NCBI GenBank assembly: GCA_902476765.1
Contig: CABSEJ010000062.1
Location: 1-16,789, forward strand
DNA: 16,789 bases
Direction of reading: 5' to 3'
DNA from: an uncultured Blautia sp.
Lineage (GTDB): Bacteria; Bacillota; Clostridia; Lachnospirales; Lachnospiraceae
Made by a program: the position numbers and the translations under genes. Every line of letters starts with the position of its first letter. Within the stretch, counting starts at the first letter, position 1. The notes beneath the pieces were generated by a model. It was given only the letters and a program-made list of their open reading frames with translations, was not told the origin of the DNA and searched no databases. Positions 1 through 5,690 of this stretch are shown here, one piece after another.

Positions 1-200
1 AGTTTGAGTGCCTTATACACTCTCGGATTGCCCTGTACCACCACATCCTGATTCAAACAGCGGCGGTAACAGTATTCCTGTTTTGGCAATCCCGATAAGG
101 CAACCGCCTTGTTAATAAGTTCATTTTCTTCGGGAGATACCCGAAACCCTACCGTAATGTTTCTCCAACGATTTTTGTTATCCCTGTTCTTAGCTGACAT
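1..200 (-). CDS. MobC-like / ribbon-helix-helix mobilization protein, 3' end cut by window
   Basis: Reading leftward from an ATG at 200-198, 66 codons are open to the window edge, so the C-terminus is missing. The product begins MSAKNRDNKNRWRNITVGFR and continues with VSPEENELINKAVALSG. This layout (basic N-terminus, a short strand ITVGFRV, then helices) resembles MobC-type or ribbon-helix-helix relaxosome accessory proteins of small mobilizable elements. Such proteins bind near oriT and help a relaxase. The start codon lies inside the last codons of the integrase (ATGTCAGCTAA, 11-bp overlap), so the two are translationally coupled. The GGAGAGG at about 204-210 is a usable ribosome site. The family call rests on recognition of the N-terminus and on context; a plain RHH regulator is the alternative. 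Confidence 0.5.
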   Translation of the reverse strand, partial: MSAKNRDNKNRWRNITVGFRVSPEENELINKAVALSGLPKQEYCYRRCLNQDVVVQGNPRVYKALK

Positions 201-1281
201 TTTCAACCTCTCCTTTCCCTAAATCATCTAATCTATCTGCCATTTCCGTCTGTTTTGACGGGAACAGATGAGCGTACTGGTAAGTGATGTCAATGCTTTC
301 ATGCCCCACACGGTCTGCAATCGCCACCGCTGAAAAGCCCATATCAATGAGCAAACTTATATGACTGTGACGGAGATCGTGAATGCGGATACGCTTTACC
401 CCTGCGGCATTTGCCCCTCTGTCCATCTCGTGATGGAGATAACTTTTTGTGACTGTAAAGATACGGTCTTTCTTCTTTAATCCGTAAAGCATACTCAGAT
501 ATTCCTGCATTTCCTCACAAAGAAACTTCGGCATTTTGATCATGCGGTTGCTTTTCTTTGTTTTCGGTGTGGTAATCACATCTTCTCCGTGTAGCCGCTG
601 ATAAGATTTATTGATTCTGACGGTTTCTTTCTCAAAATCGAAATCGGCTGCGGTCAGTGCAAGAAGTTCTCCTTCTCGGATACCGCACCAATAGAGCATT
701 TCAAAAGCGTAAAAGGAAACTGGTTTGTCCATCATTTCAAAAGAGAATTTCTTGTATTCTTCTTTTGTCCAAAACAGCATTTCCTTGTGTTCCTCACTTC
801 CCATATTTCCTACTTTTGCGGCAGGATTGGAACGCAGCTCATAGTAACGTACCGCATGATTAAATATGGCTGACAGTTGATTGTGCAGCGTTTTTAGATA
901 GGTCTGTGAGTATGGCTTTTTCTTCTCATCCCGATAGGCAAGCAGTTCATTCTGCCATGTGATAATCTCCTTTGTGGAAATCTCGCTGATTCTTAACTTG
1001 CCAAAATACGGAAGTATCTTCGTGCGAATGATATGCTCCTTTGTCAGCCATGTGTTTTCTTTCAGCCTGTTTTTTACATCTCGGATATACAGTTCGGTAA
1101 AAGCCTCAAAGCTCATATCCATATCTGAAGAAGTCTGTAATTGAAACATCCGCTCCCAGTCCTGTGCTTCTTTCTTGGTAGCAAAACCACGTTTGCATTT
1201 CTGCTTACGCTCTCCTTTCCAGTTCACATACCTTGCCATCACATACCATGTTCCGTTGGCTTCATTTTTAAATACCGGCAT
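190..1281 (-). CDS. int: Tyrosine recombinase / integrase of a mobile element
   Basis: This 363-residue protein is a site-specific tyrosine recombinase expected to integrate and excise the element. Residues 1-46 look like an arm-type DNA-binding domain (WYVMARYVNWKGERKQK followed by the F-x-TKKEAQDWE signature). Residues 57-145 form the SAM-like core-binding domain, and the catalytic domain runs from about 170 to 345. Catalytic residues are visible: Arg202 (GIREGE), Lys240 (TPKTKK), His301 and Arg304 (HDLRHSH), His327 (VGHES) and nucleophile Tyr336 (TYQYAHL). All are present, so the enzyme should be active. The start ATG (1281-1279) overlaps the stop of the upstream xis-like gene as TAATG, with AGGAGG upstream. 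It is transcribed away from guaA as the second gene of the leftward operon. The family is Tn916/ICE- or IME-type integrases of Firmicutes; the exact element type is not determinable here. Confidence 0.96.
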   Translation of the reverse strand: MPVFKNEANGTWYVMARYVNWKGERKQKCKRGFATKKEAQDWERMFQLQTSSDMDMSFEAFTELYIRDVKNRLKENTWLTKEHIIRTKILPYFGKLRISEISTKEIITWQNELLAYRDEKKKPYSQTYLKTLHNQLSAIFNHAVRYYELRSNPAAKVGNMGSEEHKEMLFWTKEEYKKFSFEMMDKPVSFYAFEMLYWCGIREGELLALTAADFDFEKETVRINKSYQRLHGEDVITTPKTKKSNRMIKMPKFLCEEMQEYLSMLYGLKKKDRIFTVTKSYLHHEMDRGANAAGVKRIRIHDLRHSHISLLIDMGFSAVAIADRVGHESIDITYQYAHLFPSKQTEMADRLDDLGKGEVENVS

Positions 1282-1520
1282 TACTTTTCCTCCTTTCCTT
1301 TTTCCCGTCCTGCCTTGCAGGACATAGTGGTATCCCTTTGTGGATTTCCTGCTCCGTAGAGTCTTTCATAAAAATACTGGCGGTTCACACGCCCTGTAAT
1401 CGTAATAAAACCTTTGGCTTTCAGTTCCTCATTCAGCTGTCGGATTAACTTATAGGCATAAGGCTTTGATACGCTTAGTTCCTGTGCCACTTCTTCGGCA
1501 CGAATAAATTTGTTCTCCAT
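1281..1520 (-). CDS. Excisionase-like helix-turn-helix protein
   Basis: This 79-residue basic protein has an N-terminal winged-helix-like segment: residues 6-35 read IRAEEVAQELSVSKPYAYKL and onward, followed by the wing GFITITGRVNRQYFYERLYG. Small HTH proteins of this kind sit directly before tyrosine integrase genes in Firmicutes elements and are usually annotated as excisionases or element regulators. The likely role is to bend DNA at the element ends and/or regulate its own promoter. Start ATG 1520-1518 has AGGAGG seven bases upstream. The stop overlaps the integrase start by one base. The tail from about residue 55 (GNPQRDTTMSCKAGREKGKEEK) is low in recognisable structure. I call it excisionase-like rather than Xis because no direct evidence of excision function is in the sequence. 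Confidence 0.75.
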   Translation of the reverse strand: MENKFIRAEEVAQELSVSKPYAYKLIRQLNEELKAKGFITITGRVNRQYFYERLYGAGNPQRDTTMSCKAGREKGKEEK

Positions 1521-1540
1521 AGATTTTCCTCCTCTTTCTC

Positions 1541-1666
1541 TAAACTTATTTGTTTAATTTTGAATTCATTATACTAAGCATATTTGTTTGTGTCAAGTGG
1601 TTTTGGGAAGAATGTTAAACTTTTTTGTTTTGTATTATCTTGACTTCGCCTAAACATATCTGCTAT
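1541..1666. repeat. Four operator-like TAAAC-N6-GTTTA motifs in the divergent promoter region
   Basis: Four 16-bp copies of one imperfect palindrome lie at 1541-1556 (TAAACTTATTTGTTTA, the best palindrome), 1575-1590 (TAAGCATATTTGTTTG), 1616-1631 (TAAACTTTTTTGTTTT) and 1651-1666 (TAAACATATCTGCTAT). Start-to-start spacings are 34, 41 and 35 bp. The second fills the leftward promoter spacer and the fourth overlaps the rightward promoter spacer and its -10. This arrangement fits cooperative repression of both divergent promoters by the XRE regulator, or autoregulation by the xis-like protein. The motif and positions are seen; the binding protein is inferred. Confidence 0.65.
1568..1596 (-). promoter_or_regulatory. 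Consensus sigma-A promoter for the xis-int-mob operon
   Basis: On the minus strand TTGACA (1596-1591) and TATAAT (1573-1568) are both perfect consensus hexamers with an ideal 17-bp spacer. Transcription should start near 1561, leaving about 40 nt of leader before the ATG at 1520. The spacer is almost entirely occupied by a TAAGC-N6-GTTTG operator-like motif (1575-1590), so such a strong promoter is probably held silent by a repressor. Confidence 0.85.
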
Positions 1667-1669
1667 ACT
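1640..1669 (+). promoter_or_regulatory. Promoter of the XRE regulator
   Basis: TTGACT (1640-1645) and TATACT (1664-1669) are separated by 18 bp on the plus strand, 31 bp before the regulator start. A copy of the operator-like motif (1651-1666) overlaps the spacer and the -10, which predicts autorepression. Confidence 0.75.
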
Positions 1670-1700
1670 GATTACACTACATATACAAGGAGCGATGATT

Positions 1701-2234
1701 ATGGCGATTGGAGAGAGAATACATTTTTTCCGCATTCTGCGTGGAATGACACAAAAATATCTTGGTACGATTGTCGGTTTTCCTGAGCGAAGTGCCGATG
1801 TACGGTTGGCACAATATGAAACAGGAACAAGAAAACCGAAAGCGGAACTTACTGCTGCACTGGCACAGGCACTTGATGTTTCCCCTCATGCCCTCGATGT
1901 ACCCGACATTGACAGCTATATCGGGCTGATGCACACTTTATTTACCCTTGAAGATTTATATGGTCTGACTGTCAGCGAAGCAGACGGAGAGGTCTGTCTG
2001 AAAGTCAACAAGGACAAAGGAAAAGACGCTCACGAACTACTGAAAATGCTCTATGCTTGGAAAGAACAGGCGGACAAGTTATCTTCCGAAGAAATCAGTA
2101 AAGAAGAATACGATAACTGGCGTTACCACTATCCAAAGTTCGATACCACACAGAGATGGGCGAAAGTGCCATCACAGGAACTTAGTGACGCTTTAGTGGA
2201 AATGTTCCAAGATCAACTCCAACCAGATAAATAA
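1701..2234 (+). CDS. XRE-family helix-turn-helix regulator of the mobile element
   Basis: This 177-residue protein has a Cro/CI-type HTH over residues 2-62 (IGERIHFFRILRGMTQKYLG, then VRLAQYETGTRKPK and LAQALDVSP). A C-terminal region of about 110 residues carries the conserved-looking DIDSYIGLMHTLFTLEDLYG stretch and EEYDNWRYHYPKFD. It strongly resembles regulators carried by conjugative and mobilizable elements of gut Firmicutes. I chose ATG 1701 over the in-frame ATG 1695 because AAGGAG at 1687-1692 is eight bases from the former and only two from the latter. It is divergent from xis-int and its promoter contains operator-like motifs, so it is the likely repressor of excision genes and of itself. 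The function of the C-terminal part is unknown to me. Confidence 0.88.
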   Translation: MAIGERIHFFRILRGMTQKYLGTIVGFPERSADVRLAQYETGTRKPKAELTAALAQALDVSPHALDVPDIDSYIGLMHTLFTLEDLYGLTVSEADGEVCLKVNKDKGKDAHELLKMLYAWKEQADKLSSEEISKEEYDNWRYHYPKFDTTQRWAKVPSQELSDALVEMFQDQLQPDK

Positions 2235-2243
2235 AGACGACAA

Positions 2244-2286
2244 AAAGCCCTTAGCCATGAGTTTCATACCCACAGCTAAGGGCTTT
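2244..2286. terminator. Bidirectional-looking terminator hairpin after the XRE gene
   Basis: A perfect 12-bp stem, AAAGCCCTTAGC (2244-2255) with GCTAAGGGCTTT (2275-2286), encloses a 19-nt loop that can itself form ATGA/TCAT. It begins ten bases after the XRE stop. The minus-strand reading ends in TTTTTG, a better U-tract than the plus reading (TTTCTAAT). It may therefore also stop transcription running out of guaA into the element. Confidence 0.8.
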
Positions 2287-2299
2287 CTAATATGGATTC

Positions 2300-2431
2300 G
2301 TTCAGAGCCAAGCGAATGTTGCGAATATATGCGTTGAGTGCCTGCACTCATAAACATATATTTGCATACATTCATTTGGCGGATACGCCACAACTCGGAA
2401 ATATTCAATATTTCCGAGTATGGCTCTGAAC
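2300..2431. repeat. Cloverleaf-like multi-hairpin element at the element end
   Basis: An outer perfect 11-bp inverted repeat, GTTCAGAGCCA (2300-2310) and TGGCTCTGAAC (2421-2431), encloses three inner hairpins. The first is a long arm with GAATGT (2314-2319)/ACATTC (2368-2373), GCGAATATATG (2321-2331)/CATATATTTGC (2355-2365, one G-T) and apical TGAGTG (2335-2340)/CACTCA (2345-2350) around CCTG. The second is TGGCG/CGCCA around GATA (2377-2390). The third is a perfect 12-bp stem ACTCGGAAATAT (2393-2404)/ATATTTCCGAGT (2408-2419) around TCA. No protein is coded here. It could be an integrase-arm or transfer-related DNA structure, a folded RNA, or a small non-autonomous repeat; I do not recognise the family. 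Confidence 0.75.
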
Positions 2432-2510
2432 ACTTTGTTACACAACCGCCTGTCAATTATTCTTTAACCATAAAACCACCGGATTATAAGAATAATGGCT
2501 CTTATGCAAC

Positions 2511-2530
2511 TGTTATCAATTTGTTATCAA
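2511..2530 (+). repeat. Two direct TGTTATCAA repeats, possible integrase arm sites
   Basis: TGTTATCAA occurs at 2511-2519 and again at 2522-2530, an 11-bp period. Paired short direct repeats close to a junction are the usual form of arm-type binding sites for lambda-like integrases. Identity with such sites is inferred from position only. Confidence 0.4.
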
Positions 2531-2550
2531 AAGTCTTTCAAAAGTGCCGC

Positions 2551-2605
2551 AAACCCGCATAAACGCTGGGTTTACTAAGCATTTTTGTTTATTCCAGCTC
2601 AATCG
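2551..2605. other. att: Probable attachment-site region at the guaA 3' end
   Basis: The guaA coding sequence ends at 2589 with the element-like non-coding tract starting immediately beyond. On the plus strand AAACCC (2551-2556) and GGGTTT (2568-2573) form an inverted repeat. TACTAAGCATTTTTGTTT (2573-2590) is a 17/18 match to the spacer region of the xis-int promoter. The last guaA codons are ATT GAG CTG GAA TAA. The 3' end of guaA is a well-known insertion site for integrase-bearing islands in Firmicutes. The exact crossover cannot be fixed without the other element end, which lies left of this window. Confidence 0.55.
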
Positions 2606-4133
2606 TAGCCGGTGGTTTCCCCGTACAATCATAAAGCACTCTATTAATGTGCTTCACTTCATTCACAATCCTGCTGGTGGTCTTTCCAATTACCTCCCAG
2701 GGAATCTCAGCGCTTTCTGCAGTCATAAAGTCTGTAGTGGTAACTGCCCGCAGGGCGATGGCATAGTCATAGGTTCTCTCGTCGCCCATGACACCTACTG
2801 ACCGCATATTTGTCAGTGCTGCAAAATACTGACCGATTTCTCTGGCAATGCCTGCGTTTGCGATTTCTTCTCTCCAGATAGCGTCTGCGTCCTGGACCAT
2901 TTTAACCTTTTCTGCAGTTACTTCTCCGATAATGCGGATTCCAAGACCCGGACCCGGGAATGGCTGTCTGAATACCAGATATTCCGGGATGCCCAGCTCC
3001 AGGCCGGCCTGGCGGACTTCATCTTTGAACAGGTCTCTTAATGGCTCTATGATTTCTTTGAAATCTACATAGTCCGGCAGTCCTCCTACGTTGTGGTGGG
3101 ACTTGATAACAGTAGACTCTCCGCCTACACCGCTTTCTACCACGTCGGGATAAATGGTTCCCTGTACCAGGAAGTCTACGGCGCCGATTTTCTTTGCCTC
3201 TTCTTCGAAGACACGGATGAATTCCTCGCCAATGATTTTACGCTTTCTTTCAGGCTCTTCCACGCCTTTTAATTTGCCATAGAATCTTTCCTGGGCATTT
3301 ACCCGGATGAAGTTCAGGTCATAAGGACCTTCGGGGCCGAAAACAGCTTCCACTTCGTCGCCTTCGTTTTTACGCAGAAGGCCATGATCTACGAATACAC
3401 AGGTAAGCTGGTTTCCTACTGCCTTAGACAGCATAACTGCTGCCACAGAGGAATCAACGCCGCCGGAAAGCGCACAGAGAACCTTGCCGCCTCCTACCTT
3501 CTGGCGAATGGCTTTGATGGATTCCTCCACAAAAGAATCCATTTTCCAGTCTCCTGAGCATTGACAAACATTATAGACAAAGTTAGAAAGCATCTTTTTA
3601 CCTTCCTGGGTGTGAAGTACCTCAGGATGGAATTGGGTTGCATATAAATTTTTCTCTTTATTCTCTACTGCCGCTACAGGACAGTCTGCTGTGTGGGCGC
3701 TGATTTCAAAGCCGGGGGCTGGCTGGGAGATATAATCGTTGTGACTCATCCAGCATATTGTTTTTTCGGACACATTTTCAAAGAGCTTTGATGTCTGGTT
3801 TACTGTCACTTCTATTTTTCCGTATTCCCTTACCGGGGCTTTTTCTACTTTTCCGCCTAAAAGGTGCATCATAAGCTGAGAACCGTAGCAGATTCCCAGA
3901 ATCGGCACGCCCAGTTCAAAAATTTCTTTAGTATAAGTAGGAGAATCCTCCAGGTAAACGCTGTTTGGACCTCCGGTAAAAATAATTCCTTTTGGATTGA
4001 TTTCTTTTATTTTTTCAATATCTGTTTTGTAAGAATAAATTTCGCAGTAAACATTGCACTCTCGCACACGTCTCGCTATCAGCTGGTTATACTGACCGCC
4101 AAAATCCAGTACAATAACGGTTTCTCTTTTCAA
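2589..4133 (-). CDS. guaA: GMP synthase (glutamine-hydrolysing)
   Basis: Converts XMP, ATP and glutamine to GMP in the last step of de novo guanine nucleotide synthesis, in the cytosol. The 514-residue length is normal. The class I glutamine amidotransferase domain covers about residues 5-195, with nucleophile Cys82 (GICYGSQ) and the His169/Glu171 pair (QFHPEV). The ATP-pyrophosphatase P-loop SGGVDSS is at 223-229. The C-terminal dimerisation domain ends PATIELE. The start is TTG at 4133-4131, not ATG: AGGAGGG (4147-4141) lies seven bases upstream and the protein aligns with the normal family N-terminus there (KRETVIVLDFGGQYNQLIAR). It is monocistronic with its own promoter. The stop codon sits at the mobile-element junction and the reading frame appears intact to the normal C-terminus. 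Confidence 0.98.
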   Translation of the reverse strand: MKRETVIVLDFGGQYNQLIARRVRECNVYCEIYSYKTDIEKIKEINPKGIIFTGGPNSVYLEDSPTYTKEIFELGVPILGICYGSQLMMHLLGGKVEKAPVREYGKIEVTVNQTSKLFENVSEKTICWMSHNDYISQPAPGFEISAHTADCPVAAVENKEKNLYATQFHPEVLHTQEGKKMLSNFVYNVCQCSGDWKMDSFVEESIKAIRQKVGGGKVLCALSGGVDSSVAAVMLSKAVGNQLTCVFVDHGLLRKNEGDEVEAVFGPEGPYDLNFIRVNAQERFYGKLKGVEEPERKRKIIGEEFIRVFEEEAKKIGAVDFLVQGTIYPDVVESGVGGESTVIKSHHNVGGLPDYVDFKEIIEPLRDLFKDEVRQAGLELGIPEYLVFRQPFPGPGLGIRIIGEVTAEKVKMVQDADAIWREEIANAGIAREIGQYFAALTNMRSVGVMGDERTYDYAIALRAVTTTDFMTAESAEIPWEVIGKTTSRIVNEVKHINRVLYDCTGKPPATIELE

Positions 4134-4199
4134 AAAAGTGCCCTCCTATTCGTTTTACCTTAATGTATAAAGGATATTTTCATTGAAAATACAAGTGTT

Positions 4200-4228
4200 A
4201 TTATAGATTATCCCATTTAAATTTACAA
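4200..4228 (-). promoter_or_regulatory. guaA promoter
   Basis: TTGTAA (4228-4223) and TATAAT (4205-4200) on the minus strand have a 17-bp spacer. The expected leader is about 60 nt before the TTG start. I see no purine-riboswitch core in this leader. Confidence 0.75.
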
Positions 4229-4287
4229 GCGGAAAATAGGCCGCTCCTCCTATAAGTTTCTGTAAAAGCTCCTGACCTCTCATCCTC

Positions 4288-4965
4288 TTATTGTTTCCAT
4301 ATAGCCCTTAAGCGCAGGCATCCCCACAGTAAAATAACCAGATAAAAAATCAGCCACAGAGTATCTCTTCCTGCCCAATAGAAAAATCCGGCGCTGGTAC
4401 GTCCCACTATAGCTGTTATCATCTGCAATATAAAACAAAAAAATCCAATTCCCTCTAAGAGCAATGCTCTTTTTATCCATAAAATTTTAGGATTGGAACC
4501 TGACAGCAGCACCAGGGCCCCGGCAGCAGACAACAGGGAAAGAGTCTGGAGTATTGCGTCCAGAACTGTGTTTACCTTTCCCGCTATAAAAATAGCGGTA
4601 GGCCCGTCTGCCCCTCCGATTGCAGAAATAACCCAGGCATTGGTTTCTATGGCCCTTGTCAGCGGTATCACAAGCCAAAGAACAGCCAGCAGGCCCAACA
4701 AAGCTCCCAGGCAGCAAAGAATTCCTGCTTTCCGGCCTGTATGGGTTTGATTCTCTTCTAAAAATTCCTGGTTTATCCGGAGGGCTGCTTCCCGGGGTGT
4801 GCCCATTTCTTCCATTACCTGGTCTGCGGTTTTACCAGTTTCCATACGGGCATGAAAATCTGTTCCTAAATCGCTGCTAATTCTGGCCGCCATTTTGGGC
4901 GGTACCTGTAATTGATTTTCAATGGCCGTCATATATTTCTTTATTTTTTTCTGTTCTTCCGTCAT
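4288..4965 (-). CDS. HAAS/DUF1700-like membrane protein with a GGADGPTAIF motif
   Basis: The 225-residue product has a soluble helical N-terminus of about 70 residues (YMTAIENQLQVPPKMAARIS, then DQVMEEMGTPREAALRINQE). This resembles the HAAS/DUF1700 domain found beside PadR regulators. Four hydrophobic segments follow at about 80-100, 137-155, 166-186 and 201-220. Between the first two lies AIGGADGPTAIFIAGK (115-130), a motif best known from the beta subunit of sodium-pumping decarboxylases, yet the rest bears no resemblance to that subunit. I chose ATG 4965 because AAGGAGG is seven bases upstream; the start overlaps the padR stop as ATGA. Function is unknown. Membrane genes in this position are often the targets of the adjacent PadR regulator. 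Confidence 0.8.
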   Translation of the reverse strand: MTEEQKKIKKYMTAIENQLQVPPKMAARISSDLGTDFHARMETGKTADQVMEEMGTPREAALRINQEFLEENQTHTGRKAGILCCLGALLGLLAVLWLVIPLTRAIETNAWVISAIGGADGPTAIFIAGKVNTVLDAILQTLSLLSAAGALVLLSGSNPKILWIKRALLLEGIGFFCFILQMITAIVGRTSAGFFYWAGRDTLWLIFYLVILLWGCLRLRAIWKQ

Positions 4966-5306
4966 AGCTGCACCTCCTTCCATATTTGTTCCACACTTTC
5001 TGAAAATCCTTTCCAGGTCTGCCAGTATTTTTTCAGAGTCTGCCTGCCCTCCTGGGTGATTGCATAGTATTTTTTAGGCGTTGCCCGCTGGGGAAGAGTT
5101 TTCCAATAGGAAGTTATAAGGCCATCGTCCTCCAGCCGGTATAACACAGGGTACAAGGTACCTTCTTTCAGGTTGAAATACCCATTTCCCCGGCCTTCCA
5201 ATTCCTGGATAATCTCATATCCATAAGTTTCTTTTTCCTCCACCAGCTTCAAAACCACCATATCCAGCACTCCCTTTTTCATTTGCCGTATAAATTTTTC
5301 TTCCAT
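4962..5306 (-). CDS. PadR-family transcriptional regulator
   Basis: A 114-residue winged-helix repressor of the short PadR subfamily. The family marks are MKKGVLDMVVLKLVEEKETYG, then YGYEIIQEL (28-36), the recognition region EGTLYPVLYRLEDDGLI (48-64) and the wing KKYYAITQEGRQTLK (78-92). A short C-terminal helix mediates dimerisation in this family. AGGTGAT lies just before the ATG, a modest ribosome site. The gene is coupled by a four-base ATGA overlap to the HAAS-like membrane protein. Members of the family commonly repress their own operon, and a palindrome overlapping a promoter at 5640-5690 is a candidate operator. The inducing signal is unknown. Confidence 0.93.
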   Translation of the reverse strand: MEEKFIRQMKKGVLDMVVLKLVEEKETYGYEIIQELEGRGNGYFNLKEGTLYPVLYRLEDDGLITSYWKTLPQRATPKKYYAITQEGRQTLKKYWQTWKGFSESVEQIWKEVQL

Positions 5307-5444
5307 TTCATCACCTGCCTGTATGTTTACTCTTCCTTAGTCTATCTTTGCTGCGTTTCTGTCAAAAAGATTAAATTTTGCGCCTTGCCCAGTTTTCCGT
5401 GCGAGGCAGAGCGTGGACTTTTGGCCTGCAGCAGAATCAGAATA

Positions 5445-5598
5445 CAGATGTACCTTTATTCGGAGAAAATGTCGTAGCTGCTTTTGCCATGGACATCATA
5501 TCTAAATGCAGATGTATCTCTATTCGGAGAAAATGTCGTAGCTGCTTTTGCCATGGACGTCATATCTAAATACAGATGTATCTCTGTTCGGAGAAAAT
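5445..5598. repeat. Direct repeat array, 64-bp unit, 2.4 copies
   Basis: Units start at 5445, 5509 and 5573, each with CAGATGTA, exactly 64 bp apart. The first two units differ at four positions out of 64; the third stops after GGAGAAAAT. Each full unit contains TTCGGAGAAAATGTCGTAG and GCTTTTGCCATGGAC. The 64-bp period is not a multiple of three, so this is not a coding repeat. I associate similar intergenic repeats with Lachnospiraceae genomes, but that is recollection, not a search. Confidence 0.9.
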
Positions 5599-5639
5599 AA
5601 GGCGTTCTTCCCCGGCTTTATCTCCACTTCCATTTCATC

Positions 5640-5690
5640 TATACTTAGTATTACTAAGTATATTGTAATACATGCAAACAAATAAAGCAA
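5640..5690 (-). promoter_or_regulatory. Leftward promoter overlapped by a 23-bp palindrome, probable PadR-type operator
   Basis: On the minus strand TTGCTT (5690-5685) and TACAAT (5667-5662) are 17 bp apart. Immediately downstream, over the expected start of transcription, lies a perfect palindrome with 11-bp arms: on the plus strand TATACTTAGTA (5640-5650), one base, then TACTAAGTATA (5652-5662). An operator in this place would block transcription. The nearest downstream gene on this strand is padR, about 330 bp away with the repeat array between. Linking the two is inference. Confidence 0.6.

Noticed and set aside
2300..2431. tRNA or tmRNA reading of the cloverleaf-like structure
   Set aside because: No anticodon-arm geometry, no CCA end and no T-loop consensus; the stems are too long for a tRNA.
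4134..4287. Purine riboswitch before guaA
   Set aside because: The leader after the promoter is only about 60 nt and lacks the conserved three-way-junction core.
4288..4965. Sodium-pumping decarboxylase beta subunit
   Set aside because: Only the short GGADGPTAIF motif matches; length, topology and the HAAS-like N-terminus differ.
5445..5598. Possible CRISPR array
   Set aside because: Units are contiguous 64-bp repeats without unique spacers, and no cas gene is nearby.
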